From Gemmatimonas sp. (lineage in GTDB: Bacteria > Gemmatimonadota > Gemmatimonadetes > Gemmatimonadales > Gemmatimonadaceae), in NCBI RefSeq assembly GCF_021298855.1, contig NZ_JAJTHI010000039.1, positions 1 to 64,000 of the forward strand: DNA of 64,000 nucleotides, in the 5' to 3' direction. Positions 1 to 9,197 of the stretch are shown one piece after another. The translations under genes and the position numbers were made by a program. The notes under the pieces are model-generated. The model was not told where the DNA came from. It ran no database searches and saw nothing but the letters and a program-made list of their open reading frames with translations. Every line of letters begins with the position of its first letter. Within the stretch, counting starts at the first letter, position 1.

Positions 1-834
1 CTGCTCCCAATCGCGCAGGAAGATCTGCTTCCGACGCGAGGCTTGATCCTCGGCGAAATCGAGGAACATGGTCACGATGCGATTGAGCTCGGTAATCTCC
101 GGCTCCAGCAGGTAGTTTTTCGCCACGGTCACGTCACCGCGACGCACCTGCGCGCCCTTCCACGCGGTGAGGCCCATGTTGGGTGCCTCGGCATTCACCC
201 GTTGCGCAATGATCTCGGGTGCCGTGAGCTTCGTGACGGCGAAGTGCAGCTTGTTCTGCACCGTCTGAAACACCCGTGCCGTGTCGTCCGCACTGGGCGC
301 GTAGTCGGCCGCGAGCGCCAGGATGTCGCGCACGCGCAAGTACATGCGGCGCTCGCTCGCCCGGATATCCCGGATGCGTTCGAGCAGCTCGTCGAAATAG
401 TCGGGCACACCGGCGCCCGGCGGGTTACGCAGGCGCTCGTCGTCCATGACGAAGCCCTTCCGCAGGTACTCGTCGAGCCGGGCAATGGCCCACTGTCGGA
501 ACTGCGTGCCCCGTGCGCTCCGTACCCGCATACCCACGGCCAGAATCGCGGGGAGGGCGTAATGCAGCACGGTGCGGGAAGTCGTTCTGCCGCCTTCACT
601 TCGAACTATTAAGTACGGCTTAATAGTTGCCGCATGGTCGACTTCGGCAGCCCTAATGACCGCCCGGAGATGGGCGTTGATGTTCGGCACGGTGCTCTGG
701 AAAAGCTCCGCCATCTGCGCCTGGGTGAGCCACAGCGTCTCCCCATCGAAACGGATCTCCAGCCGCGAGCGACCGTCCTCGCTCTGGTACAGCAGGAACT
801 CGCCCGGCGCGGGCGGCACCAGGTCCCCGCTCAC
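1..834 (-). CDS. RhuM family protein (C-terminus beyond window edge)
   Basis: An uninterrupted minus-strand frame of 278 codons runs from a GTG at 834 off the left edge. It reads like RhuM, first described as a Salmonella pathogenicity-island protein and widely found next to type I restriction genes; its biochemical role is unknown. Recognisable stretches are the N-terminal [12 protein letters not shown] (a DNA-binding-like helix), the central [20 protein letters not shown] and the following [10 protein letters not shown]. The GTG overlaps the hsdM stop as GTGA, so the two genes are translationally coupled. The conserved start of the family, a short stretch ahead of WLTQ, fits this start codon. 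The gene is incomplete here; hsdS and hsdR, if present, must lie further left. Confidence 0.85.
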   Translation of the reverse strand, partial: MSGDLVPPAPGEFLLYQSEDGRSRLEIRFDGETLWLTQAQMAELFQSTVPNINAHLRAVIRAAEVDHAATIKPYLIVRSEGGRTTSRTVLHYALPAILAVGMRVRSARGTQFRQWAIARLDEYLRKGFVMDDERLRNPPGAGVPDYFDELLERIRDIRASERRMYLRVRDILALAADYAPSADDTARVFQTVQNKLHFAVTKLTAPEIIAQRVNAEAPNMGLTAWKGAQVRRGDVTVAKNYLLEPEITELNRIVTMFLDFAEDQASRRKQIFLRDWEQ

Positions 835-2627
835 TGGCTCAACTCCCCGATCATCTTCACAATCCGGTCGGTCACCACCTTGAGCTCCGCGTCGATCTCC
901 GCGAGCGGCCTAGGCGGCGTGAACACGTAGAAGTGGCGATTGAACGGGATTTCGTAGCCCACTTTTGTCTTCTCGTGGTCGATCCACGCATCGGGTGCAT
1001 GCGGCTTTACCTCGCGCTCGAAGTACGCCTCCACGCTTTCCGTGAGGGGCACGTTCTCCGTGTCGCGCAGCGCGCTGTCGGGCACCGGCTTCCCCTTGGC
1101 CTTGCCCTTGGCGGCCAGCACCACGTTCCCCTGTTCGTCGCGCTCGGGGCGCTCCACGGTGATGGTGCGATAGCCGAAGTGTTCGTTGCGGAAGATCTTG
1201 GAGATGGGCTTGCCATCACACGTGGCTTCCTCGAAGGCCCCGAACAGGCGCGTGATCTCGTCGATGTGCGCCGCGCTGATCTCCTTGCGCTTGCTGCCGA
1301 GGCTCTTGCGCATTTTCTGCCACATGGCGCTGGCATCGATGAGCTGCACCTTCCCCTTTCGTGGCGCCGGTTTGCGGTTGCTTACAATCCACACGTACGT
1401 CGCGATCCCCGTGTTGTAGAACAAGTCCGTGGGCAGCGCGATGATCGCCTCCAGCAGATCGTTCTCCAGCACGTACCGTCGGATCTCGCTTTCACCGCTG
1501 CCGGCGCCACCCGTGAACAGTGGGCTGCCGTTCAGTACGATACCGAAGCGGCTGCCACCGTCTTTCGCGGGGCGCATCTTGCTCAGCAGGTGCATGAGGA
1601 ACAGCAGCGACCCGTCGGAGACGCGCGGAAGCCCCGGGCCGAAGCGGCCGTCGAAGCCCTTCTGCTCATGCTCGCGGCGGACTTCCTTCTCGATCTTCTT
1701 CCATTCCACGCCAAAGGGCGGGTTGGAAAGCATGTAGTCGAACTTCGTCGCCGGTAGGCCGTCGTTCGACAGCGTATTGCCCGCGAAGATGTTCGACACA
1801 TCCTGCCCCTTGATGAGCATGTCCGCCTTGCAGATGGCGTACGACTCGTCATTGAGCTCCTGCCCGAGCATCACCAGCCGCGCTTCGGGATTGATCTCGG
1901 CCAAGTGCTCACCGGCGACGCTCAGCATGCCGCCGGTGCCGGCGGTGGGGTCGTAGATGCTTCGCACCACGCCGGGCTTGGTAAGGGCCTCATCGTCTTC
2001 GATGAACAGCAGGTTCACCATGAGGCGGATCACTTCACGCGGCGTGAAATGTTCACCGGCCGTTTCGTTACTCAGTTCCGCAAAGCGCCGAATGAGCTCC
2101 TCGAACACCGTGCCCATCTGCGCGTTCGAGACCACATCCGGGTGCAAGTCGATGGTCGCGAACTTCTCCGTCACCAGGTACAGCAGCCCGGCCTTGTCGA
2201 GCCGGTCGATCTGCGTGTGGAAGTCGAAGCGCTCGAAGATGTCGCGCACCGCCGGCGAGAAGGCCTGCAGGTAGCTGCGCAGGTTTTCGGCGATATGGTC
2301 CTGATCGCCCAGCAGTGTGCGCAGGTCGAGCTTGGAGGTGTTGTAGAACGATTGGTCGGCCGCCTTGAGCAGAAACGGCTCGGGGTTGAGCCCCGCCTTC
2401 GTGCGCTTCTCCAGCTCGGCCAGCACCGCCGCCTTGGTGGGCTCCAGCACGCAGTCGAGTCGCCGGAGCACCGTGAACGGGAGGATGACTTTCCCGTACT
2501 CGCTCTGGCGGTAGTCGCCGCGCAACAGGTCGGCGACGGACCAGATGAAGGCGGAGAGATTCGGGGTGGGCGGCGCCGAGGCACGCGCGGTGGCGGCAGA
2601 CGCCACGGCGGTCGGAACATTGGTCAT
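831..2627 (-). CDS. hsdM: Type I restriction-modification DNA methyltransferase subunit M
   Basis: N6-adenine methyltransferase subunit of a type I restriction-modification complex, which normally acts with HsdS (specificity) and HsdR (translocase/nuclease). The N-terminal HsdM helical domain begins at [15 protein letters not shown]. The SAM-binding motif [10 protein letters not shown] lies near residue 226 and the catalytic NPPF motif (SNPPFG) near residue 300. With a start at 2627 (MTNVPTAV) the protein has 598 residues, within the family range. Upstream in-frame ATGs at 2666 and 2723 are possible but add sequence unlike the family. No convincing Shine-Dalgarno marks any of them. It is the promoter-proximal gene of a run continuing into rhuM. 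Confidence 0.9.
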   Translation of the reverse strand: MTNVPTAVASAATARASAPPTPNLSAFIWSVADLLRGDYRQSEYGKVILPFTVLRRLDCVLEPTKAAVLAELEKRTKAGLNPEPFLLKAADQSFYNTSKLDLRTLLGDQDHIAENLRSYLQAFSPAVRDIFERFDFHTQIDRLDKAGLLYLVTEKFATIDLHPDVVSNAQMGTVFEELIRRFAELSNETAGEHFTPREVIRLMVNLLFIEDDEALTKPGVVRSIYDPTAGTGGMLSVAGEHLAEINPEARLVMLGQELNDESYAICKADMLIKGQDVSNIFAGNTLSNDGLPATKFDYMLSNPPFGVEWKKIEKEVRREHEQKGFDGRFGPGLPRVSDGSLLFLMHLLSKMRPAKDGGSRFGIVLNGSPLFTGGAGSGESEIRRYVLENDLLEAIIALPTDLFYNTGIATYVWIVSNRKPAPRKGKVQLIDASAMWQKMRKSLGSKRKEISAAHIDEITRLFGAFEEATCDGKPISKIFRNEHFGYRTITVERPERDEQGNVVLAAKGKAKGKPVPDSALRDTENVPLTESVEAYFEREVKPHAPDAWIDHEKTKVGYEIPFNRHFYVFTPPRPLAEIDAELKVVTDRIVKMIGELSQ

Positions 2628-2732
2628 CACAGCGGGGATGCAGACTGGGGAGGGGCCGGCGGACATTCCGGTCTCGTAATGTGGAACCATGTACTGACAA
2701 GGGGGAAGCAGCCGAGGCAGCATCGCATTTGC

Positions 2733-3269
2733 CTACCTTGCTCCCTTCCCGCCGCCCCCGTGGCGCGGGCGCGGCGCCTTCTGCTCGACCGCGGCGCTTC
2801 GACGCGTCGCCTCATCGGCAATGCGCGTCTTCACCGTGGCCAGCCGCTCGAGAATGTCGCCTTCACGCCGTTTCCAGATGTCCTGCCGGTCGCCCAACAT
2901 GAGCACCCACACTTCGTGCGCGTCGTCTTCGATGTGATAGGCGATGCGCACGTGCGACGCCTTCAGCTTCATCAACCCAGCCAACAGCGGCCCCAGGCCG
3001 TCGCCATACTGGTGCGGGTCGACTTTGAGCTTCCTGTCGATGGCCGCCATCGCTACGTCGTATGCCGCCCGGCCGATGTCGTCGAGATCCTCGTCAATGA
3101 TCCGCTCGCTGTAGCGGAGCCTCCACGGCGTCGGCGTGGTGGCGGCCTTCGGCGCCCGTCCGCCGCTGGGCGCAGGGCTCGGCGGCTTCGCGGTGCCAGG
3201 CCGGGTGGCGCGGCTCCCTCCTTTCAGTTGGCCCGCACCACTGCGTCGGTCACCACCACGTGGCCCCAT
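2733..3269 (-). CDS. ParE/RelE-type toxin with basic N-terminal extension
   Basis: The C-terminal ~100 residues have the RelE/ParE fold signature: a helical start (YSERIIDEDLDDIGRAAYD), then LKASHVRIAYHIEDDAHEVWVLMLGDRQDIWKR, matching the strand-turn-strand core with a terminal Arg-rich helix. Such toxins either cleave mRNA on ribosomes or poison gyrase. The gene starts 5 nt after the stop of the Phd-like antitoxin at 3275, the usual two-gene arrangement. The first ~45 residues are Gly/Pro/Ser/Arg-rich and unlike ParE, making the protein 178 residues against the usual 90-110. No internal ATG lies between 3269 and the toxin core, so either the tail is real or a non-ATG start is used. Confidence 0.7.
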   Translation of the reverse strand: MGPRGGDRRSGAGQLKGGSRATRPGTAKPPSPAPSGGRAPKAATTPTPWRLRYSERIIDEDLDDIGRAAYDVAMAAIDRKLKVDPHQYGDGLGPLLAGLMKLKASHVRIAYHIEDDAHEVWVLMLGDRQDIWKRREGDILERLATVKTRIADEATRRSAAVEQKAPRPRHGGGGKGAR

Positions 3270-3274
3270 CGATG

Positions 3275-3583
3275 TCAGCGGCCGCTCTCGTTCGCGGCGA
3301 AGCGCGCCTCGGCCCGCGCGCGGAAGTCGTCTTCCTCGAGGAGCGCATCCTCACCGGCCCGGATGGCGGCCAGACGCGACGACGCCAAGGCGAAGAGCTC
3401 GAGGTCCGGCAGAAACTCTTCCAGCAGCTGCATGGTCGCCATCCCGACGATTCCGCCAATGGGTTGGCCGTCGGAGGTGACATAAATGCGCCGCTCTTTC
3501 GCCAATTTGAACGTCCCTGACAGGTCTTTCTTGACTTCGGACGTCGTGACCACGGCCGCGCCGGGTGCGTCGATAATGAGCAT
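3275..3583 (-). CDS. Phd/YefM-type antitoxin
   Basis: A 102-residue protein starting MLIIDAPG. The segment VTTSEVKKDL is the conserved Phd DNA-binding helix region and RRIYVTSDGQPIGGIVG the following beta hairpin; the acidic, Ala-rich C-terminus (residues ~55-100) would be the toxin-neutralising tail. An AGGAG motif lies 3 nt ahead of the chosen ATG at 3583, favouring it over the in-frame ATG at 3679. It is first in a two-gene operon with the ParE-like toxin at 2733-3269. Autoregulation is suggested by a direct repeat just upstream (3599-3616). Confidence 0.75.
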   Translation of the reverse strand: MLIIDAPGAAVVTTSEVKKDLSGTFKLAKERRIYVTSDGQPIGGIVGMATMQLLEEFLPDLELFALASSRLAAIRAGEDALLEEDDFRARAEARFAANESGR

Positions 3584-3598
3584 AGGCTCCTGCAAAAG

Positions 3599-3645
3599 GT
3601 ACCACAAAGCGTACCAGTAAACGATCCGTATAGCAAGCATCGGGC
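3599..3645 (-). promoter_or_regulatory. Putative toxin-antitoxin promoter and operator
   Basis: On the minus strand TTGCTA and TACGCT are separated by 17 nt, a weak -35/-10 pair ending about 30 nt before the antitoxin ATG. Overlapping the -10 is a direct repeat: on the plus strand GTACCA occurs at 3599-3604 and again at 3611-3616, a 12-bp period that would place two antitoxin dimers on one helix face. This is an inference from pattern and position. Confidence 0.35.
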
Positions 3646-3741
3646 GGATGGGGCCTCGCCTGAACGCCCGCCACTCCACACCACCGCGCGTTCCTCACAG
3701 GATGCTGAAGAAGCTGGCGTCCCCTCTGGTGTGACGCCAGC

Positions 3742-3906
3742 GATGAGGATCGGGTGCCGGCCGATCACCCGCTCCGAGCCATGCGTTGCCTGGTCGATCC
3801 GATCCTGGGCGAGCTGTCGCCGCAGTTCGAGGCGCTGTACAGCCAGACGGGACGGCCGTCGATCCCGCCGGAGCAGTTGCTGCGCGCCCTTGTGCTGCAG
3901 CACTGA
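3742..3906 (+). pseudogene. IS5-family transposase N-terminal fragment
   Basis: The frame from 3742 to the stop at 3904-3906 reads as the conserved N-terminus of IS5-type transposases: VPADHPLRAM, then ILGELSPQFEALY and GRPSIPPEQLLRALVLQ. The rest of the transposase, including its DDE catalytic residues, is missing; the frame stops immediately after LVLQH where the family continues. No start codon fits the family start and no terminal inverted repeats are visible. It is a dead remnant marking past insertion beside the restriction and toxin-antitoxin genes. Confidence 0.75.
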
Positions 3907-4145
3907 TTCGCTCGAAACACCGGCTTTCTCAGCATCCTGCCAACCACTTTGATCATCCGAGCGCGTACGATCGCGAGATGGACCTGACCTGGTGGCTCGG
4001 CGAGAAGATCGACTGGGCCAGCCGCCGGCGCGAGGCGTACATGCTGCCGAATGCGGACAGGTCGGCCGCGTGAGGCTATCCGCGGCGACGTGAGCGGGAG
4101 ACCAGCGGGGCTGGCCGAGTCCGGCCCCGCGGACGCCCCGCGCCG

Positions 4146-4367
4146 TCAGGGGGCCAACGGCCCGCGTCGGCGCTTCGCCGGTGTTCCGACTTCCTTGAAC
4201 GGCAACGCGACCCCCTGCCGCTCAAGGAAGGCGCGTTCTTCCGGGGTACGACTGGGGCGCGTCATACCAGCGACCTGGACTCGCGCCTTGAACGCCGCGA
4301 CCCGCGCCGCCCGTTCTCGGAGCAGCGCCATGTCCCGCTCAGCGTGCATCTTCGCGTCCCCAGCCAT
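4146..4367 (-). CDS. Small hypothetical protein
   Basis: A 73-residue Ala/Arg-rich, probably helical protein (MAGDAKMHAERDMALLRER at the N-terminus, RTPEERAFLERQGVALPF near the C-terminus). A GAGG sequence lies about 5 nt ahead of the ATG at 4367. I recognise no family. It sits alone between the transposase remnant and decayed DNA, so it may itself be a relic. Confidence 0.4.
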   Translation of the reverse strand: MAGDAKMHAERDMALLRERAARVAAFKARVQVAGMTRPSRTPEERAFLERQGVALPFKEVGTPAKRRRGPLAP

Positions 4368-5184
4368 ATCGCCTCACGATGGATGCCTATCGATCCTAAG
4401 CCTAGCCCCGGACTGTAAACCTCGTCAACGACGCCGGCGGCGAGCCAACGGGGTACTACACCCGGACGACCAAGGGTGCCGGCCGTTTACCGAACTCACC
4501 CAGCAGGGCCAGCCCCCTGGCCGCCACCCTCACGCTGCGTACGACGCTCCGCGGCCACGCGCTGCCGTTCCTGCAGGATCTCGTCCCGCTTGGACCGAAG
4601 GAACGCGTCGTCGATGGCGGGACGCGCAGGCGACGCGGCGAGCTCGCGAAAGAAGGCCAGAAAGTCTTCCACCCGCCCCGCTGCCCATGAATATGGGCCT
4701 TCCCTGAGCGGCCGGCGAAGCCTCGGGAATCCGCCCATGGAAGGCCCCGCATCGGTTCGTTGGGCTAGTCCCTGACGGGCACGTCCGTGCCGGCGATCTC
4801 CGGCCCTCGTTCCTCGACCCGTCGGCAGCAGGCGTGATACACCGGCATTGAGTCCCCGCGTTGTCGACGCTTGAGATCGAATCGCTGAGCCCAGATCCTG
4901 CGCGTTACCTAATCGCCAACCGGGCGCACGCGGCGGCGGAGGGTGATCACCGATTTCCCCAGCTTGTCGTTGATTTCCCGGAGGGTCATGCGGCCCGGGG
5001 GAAACACGGCAGCGCGACGGCGGCGAGTCGGTGCCGAAGTCATGAACCGAGCGTACCCGCACCGACACGCTGACCGCCACCCGGGTGCGCGAGACCTAAT
5101 TGGGGGGGAACCGGCAGAAACACAAAAGTCGCTAACTCGTTGTGAGTCGGCGACTTTCGTATCTGCGTTAGCGAGTATGGCGAA
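4368..5184. other. Gene-poor stretch with coding relics
   Basis: No intact gene is convincing in these 817 bases. Minus-strand fragments look formerly coding but lie in different frames separated by stops: a piece around 4550-4680 (VEDFLAFFRELAASP, then FLRSKRDEILQERQR), a piece around 4770-4855 ending EIAGTDVPVRD, and MTLREINDKLGKSVITLRRR near 4925-4990. They could be parts of one or more small regulatory or antitoxin-like genes broken by indels. Together with the transposase remnant this marks decayed accessory DNA ending at the tRNA pair. Confidence 0.5.
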
Positions 5185-5258
5185 TAGCTGGGGGGAGACT
5201 CGAACTCCCGACCTCACGATTATGAGTCGTGCGCTCTAACCGGCTGAGCTACCCAGCC
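5185..5258 (-). tRNA. tRNA with CAU anticodon (elongator Met, or Ile2)
   Basis: The minus strand folds as a full cloverleaf: acceptor GGCTGGG/CCCAGCT, D-arm with TAGCTCAGCCGGTTAGAGC, anticodon arm CACGA-CTCATAA-TCGTG and T-arm GGGAG-TTCGAGT-CTCCC. The anticodon is CAU. It lacks the three G-C pairs of the initiator, so it is either elongator tRNA-Met or the tRNA-Ile2 whose CAU is modified to lysidine; I cannot separate these by eye. The first pair would be G1-U72. CCA is not encoded. It lies 82 nt downstream of the initiator tRNA. Confidence 0.9.
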
Positions 5259-5310
5259 CCTGAAGCGTGACCCGCGATTGGAGCAGACGCGGCACTTCCG
5301 GGACGCAAAC

Positions 5311-5332
5311 GGCCGGCCCTTTCGGACCGGCC
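5311..5332 (-). terminator. Hairpin between the two CAU tRNA genes
   Basis: Nine paired bases (one G-T) around a GAAA tetraloop on the minus strand, with a short T-run soon after. It separates the initiator tRNA (5414 to 5341) from the second tRNA (5258 to 5185). It may be a weak terminator or an RNase III-type processing site in a shared precursor. Confidence 0.4.
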
Positions 5333-5340
5333 GAATGCTA

Positions 5341-5414
<74 letters not shown>

Positions 5415-5425
5415 GCAGTCTTGGG

Positions 5426-5453
5426 ATATTAGCCGGTCAAGCGCCGGAGTCAA
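5426..5453 (-). promoter_or_regulatory. Promoter of the tRNA-fMet gene
   Basis: On the minus strand TTGACT (5448-5453) and TAATAT (5426-5431) are separated by 16 nt. The -10 ends 11 nt before the mature 5' end of the initiator tRNA, giving a very short leader. The -35 lies within the last codons of ftsB, so the tRNAs have their own promoter as well as possible read-through from eno-ftsB. Confidence 0.6.
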
Positions 5454-5844
5454 CCCCGGTCGTGTCGTCCGTCGCCCGCTTTTTCACCGAATCGCGCGCC
5501 GCCGCATCACGCGCCACCGAATCGCGCGCCGAGGCGTCGTCCACCCAGTAGAGCAGCTCCTTCGGCCCCTTCACCAACCCGTGCTCCTCGCGTGCGATGC
5601 GCTCGAGCGTGAAGTCGTCGCTGCTCACCAGCTTGAGCGTGGAATCGAGCGCCGCCACCGTATCACGCAACAACGCCAGCTCCGACTCGATGTCCGCGAC
5701 ACTGTCGCGCAGCGCCAGCAGATCGGTGGTGCCATACTCGCCACCTTCCACGGCGAAGGACAGCACCGCCACCGCCCCGCCCACCCACGCCAACCGGCGG
5801 ATCAGGGCGCCGCCCGGCATTACGCGCTTGCTGCGCCCCGCCAC
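5437..5844 (-). CDS. ftsB: FtsB/DivIC-like septum formation initiator
   Basis: A 135-residue bitopic membrane protein: short basic N-terminus, one membrane segment (residues ~12-32, RLAWVGGAVAVLSFAVEGG), then a heptad-rich coiled coil (LRDSVADIESELALLRDTVAALDSTL) and the FtsB-like motif FTLERIAREEHGLVKGPKELLY. FtsB bridges FtsL and FtsQ in the divisome; a gene of this family directly after eno is a common bacterial arrangement. The GTG at 5844 lies 10 nt after the eno stop with GAGGG ahead of it; an ATG at 5820 is the alternative. The C-terminal ~30 residues are a low-complexity repeat of Ala-Arg-Asp-Ser units. Confidence 0.8.
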   Translation of the reverse strand: MAGRSKRVMPGGALIRRLAWVGGAVAVLSFAVEGGEYGTTDLLALRDSVADIESELALLRDTVAALDSTLKLVSSDDFTLERIAREEHGLVKGPKELLYWVDDASARDSVARDAAARDSVKKRATDDTTGVDSGA

Positions 5845-5854
5845 GCCGCCGCCC

Positions 5855-7321
<1,467 letters not shown>

Positions 7322-8107
7322 CTACGACGATGTCGGCGCCGGCAGGGGCTCGGCGCGGCGTTCGCGCTCACCACTCACCAGCGCCGGCTCCACGCCGTAC
7401 ACCTCGCGCAAACACGCGGCCATGCGTTCCCGCACGCGATCGGCCAGCACATTGCGATCGTCGTAGGTGAGCCCGGTCGTGGCGATGGGCTCCAGCAGGT
7501 GCACGTGCACGGTACCCGGACTGGCCCGGAACTCGTCGCGCGGATTCACCTCGATGGTGCCGTGAATGACCACCGGCACCACCGGGGCCTGCGAGGCAAT
7601 GGCCAGCACGAACGGCCCCTTCTTGAAGGGGCGCAGCGCATAGCTGCTGCCGCGCGTCCCCTCCGGATACACAAGCACGGGATTGCCCTGCTGGATCGTC
7701 TTCGCCGCATCTTCGTAGGCGCCGAACGCGGCCTTGCGATTCTCGCGGTCGATGTAGATGACCCCCACCCCGCGCGCCGCGGCACCAAAGATGGGGATCT
7801 TCTCGAGCTCCCGCTTGGCCACGAAGCCGTAATGCGGCAGCACCTCGATCATGCTGGGAATGTCGAACCAGCTGACATGATTGGCGATGTACACCCGCGG
7901 CGCTCCTGCCACGAGCCCATCGCTGCCGTGCAGCACCACCTTCACGCCCGCCGCGCGCAGCAACCACCACGCCCACCAGCGCGGACACTTCTCGTAGATG
8001 CTCCCCGGGCGCTGTTTCACCCCGAACAGCTGCGCGATGAGCACGGTCGACCCGAAGACGAGTGTCCCGATCAGCAGGGCGACGAAGGTGAGGGCAGTTC
8101 GGAACAT
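7322..8107 (-). CDS. plsC: 1-acyl-sn-glycerol-3-phosphate acyltransferase
   Basis: Transfers an acyl chain to lysophosphatidate to make phosphatidate in membrane lipid synthesis. The catalytic H-x4-D motif is NHVSWFD with H77 and D82, and the substrate-binding VYPEGTRGSS follows about 75 residues later. An N-terminal hydrophobic segment (residues ~7-28) anchors it to the inner membrane. Length 261 is normal. GGAAGG abuts the ATG, and a promoter-like TTGTAT-16-TAAACT ends 7 nt before it. It follows thiL with a 54-nt gap. Confidence 0.92.
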   Translation of the reverse strand: MFRTALTFVALLIGTLVFGSTVLIAQLFGVKQRPGSIYEKCPRWWAWWLLRAAGVKVVLHGSDGLVAGAPRVYIANHVSWFDIPSMIEVLPHYGFVAKRELEKIPIFGAAARGVGVIYIDRENRKAAFGAYEDAAKTIQQGNPVLVYPEGTRGSSYALRPFKKGPFVLAIASQAPVVPVVIHGTIEVNPRDEFRASPGTVHVHLLEPIATTGLTYDDRNVLADRVRERMAACLREVYGVEPALVSGERERRAEPLPAPTSS

Positions 8108-8114
8108 CCTTCCA

Positions 8115-8142
8115 AGTTTAGCGCGGCTGGCGCCGCATACAA
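8115..8142 (-). promoter_or_regulatory. Promoter candidate just upstream of plsC
   Basis: TTGTAT (8137-8142) and TAAACT (8115-8120) on the minus strand are spaced by 16 nt. The -10 ends 7 nt from the plsC start codon, so transcription from it would begin at or beside the A of ATG, predicting a leaderless or near-leaderless mRNA. Confidence 0.45.
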
Positions 8143-8161
8143 CTGCGCCGCCACGAGCGGG

Positions 8162-9130
8162 TTACTTCGCGAAATGATCGTGGCCGGCGTCGGGCGCGGA
8201 CTGCGCCGCCGGTGCCGTTCCGGCCGGACGCACCTCGCCAACGACGGTGAGCGGCACGTCGCTGAGTGCGACCCCTCCCCCCATCACGGCCGCCAAACGG
8301 TCAGGGGGGACCGTGACCAGCAACTCGTACTCCTCGCCGCTCCTGAGGGCCTGTGCGGGCGTGAGGCCGGGGCCCACCGGAAGGCGTGCGAGGTCGAGGG
8401 CCACCGCCACCCCGCTGGCCGCGCCCAGATGCCGGGCGTCGGCGGCCAGACCGTCGGAGATGTCCAGCATGGCCGTGGCCCCCATGCGGGCCAGCCACTC
8501 GCCTTCCGCCAGACGGGGGGTGGGCGAGGCAAAACGGTCGCGCGCCCACGCCGGGGGCGTGTCGCCCCGCTGCCACGCCGCGAGCGCCGCCCCGGGGCCA
8601 CCCAGCGTGCCGGTCACCAGCACGAGGTCGCCCACCTGCGCACCGGCACGCGACACGGGGTGGTGGGCAACGCCGATCACGGTGAGGGTGATGGCGAAGG
8701 TGGACCCGCGACTCAGGTTACCCCCCACAATGCGCGCGCCCGCCGCCCCCACGACGCGGCCAATCCCGTCGGCTACCTCGGCCAGTGCAGCCTGCCACGC
8801 GGGGGGCACCACCAGCGCCACCAGCACGCGCTCGGCACGAGCCCCCATGGCCGCCAGGTCGGAGAGCGCCGCGGCCGCTGCGCGGTGCCCGACCTCCGTT
8901 GCCGTGAGCCACTCCCGGCGGAAGTGCACATCCTCCACGCAGGCATCGGTGCTCACCACACGCACCCCGGAGGTGAGCGGCGGGAGCACCGCGGCGTCAT
9001 CGCCAATATCCACGGCCAGCTCCCCCCACCGCGCCATGAGCATGCGGATGGTGTCGAACTCCACCCCCGGGCCCATGGCCTGATGGTCGCGAAAGGCCGC
9101 CGTCGGCGCCAAGCCGTGCGTGGTGGACAT
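8162..9130 (-). CDS. thiL: Thiamine-monophosphate kinase
   Basis: Phosphorylates thiamine monophosphate to the cofactor thiamine diphosphate. It has the AIR-synthase-like fold: an early IGDDAAVL (residues ~40), STDACVEDVHFR, the signature AAALSDLAAMGA, GGNLSRG, and the C-terminal MLDISDGLAADARHL and GEEYELLVTVP. Length 322 matches the family. No thiamine riboswitch is visible in the 67-bp upstream gap. The sequence CTTTCTCGT directly abuts the ATG, identical to that before the gene at 50235-51299, and no Shine-Dalgarno is seen. Confidence 0.95.
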   Translation of the reverse strand: MSTTHGLAPTAAFRDHQAMGPGVEFDTIRMLMARWGELAVDIGDDAAVLPPLTSGVRVVSTDACVEDVHFRREWLTATEVGHRAAAAALSDLAAMGARAERVLVALVVPPAWQAALAEVADGIGRVVGAAGARIVGGNLSRGSTFAITLTVIGVAHHPVSRAGAQVGDLVLVTGTLGGPGAALAAWQRGDTPPAWARDRFASPTPRLAEGEWLARMGATAMLDISDGLAADARHLGAASGVAVALDLARLPVGPGLTPAQALRSGEEYELLVTVPPDRLAAVMGGGVALSDVPLTVVGEVRPAGTAPAAQSAPDAGHDHFAK

Positions 9131-9197
9131 ACGAGAAAGCTAGAGACGGCGACGACGCAACGTCAGCGTTGCGGAGGCCGGCACCGCACACGCCGGC

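Noticed and set aside
3742-4073. Intact insertion sequence
   Set aside because: Only the transposase N-terminus is recognisable, the frame breaks at 3904-3906, and no terminal inverted repeats or target duplication are seen.
9131-9197. Thiamine riboswitch before thiL
   Set aside because: The gap is 67 bp and lacks the conserved TPP aptamer core; only a 7-bp hairpin (CGCAACG around TCAG) is present.
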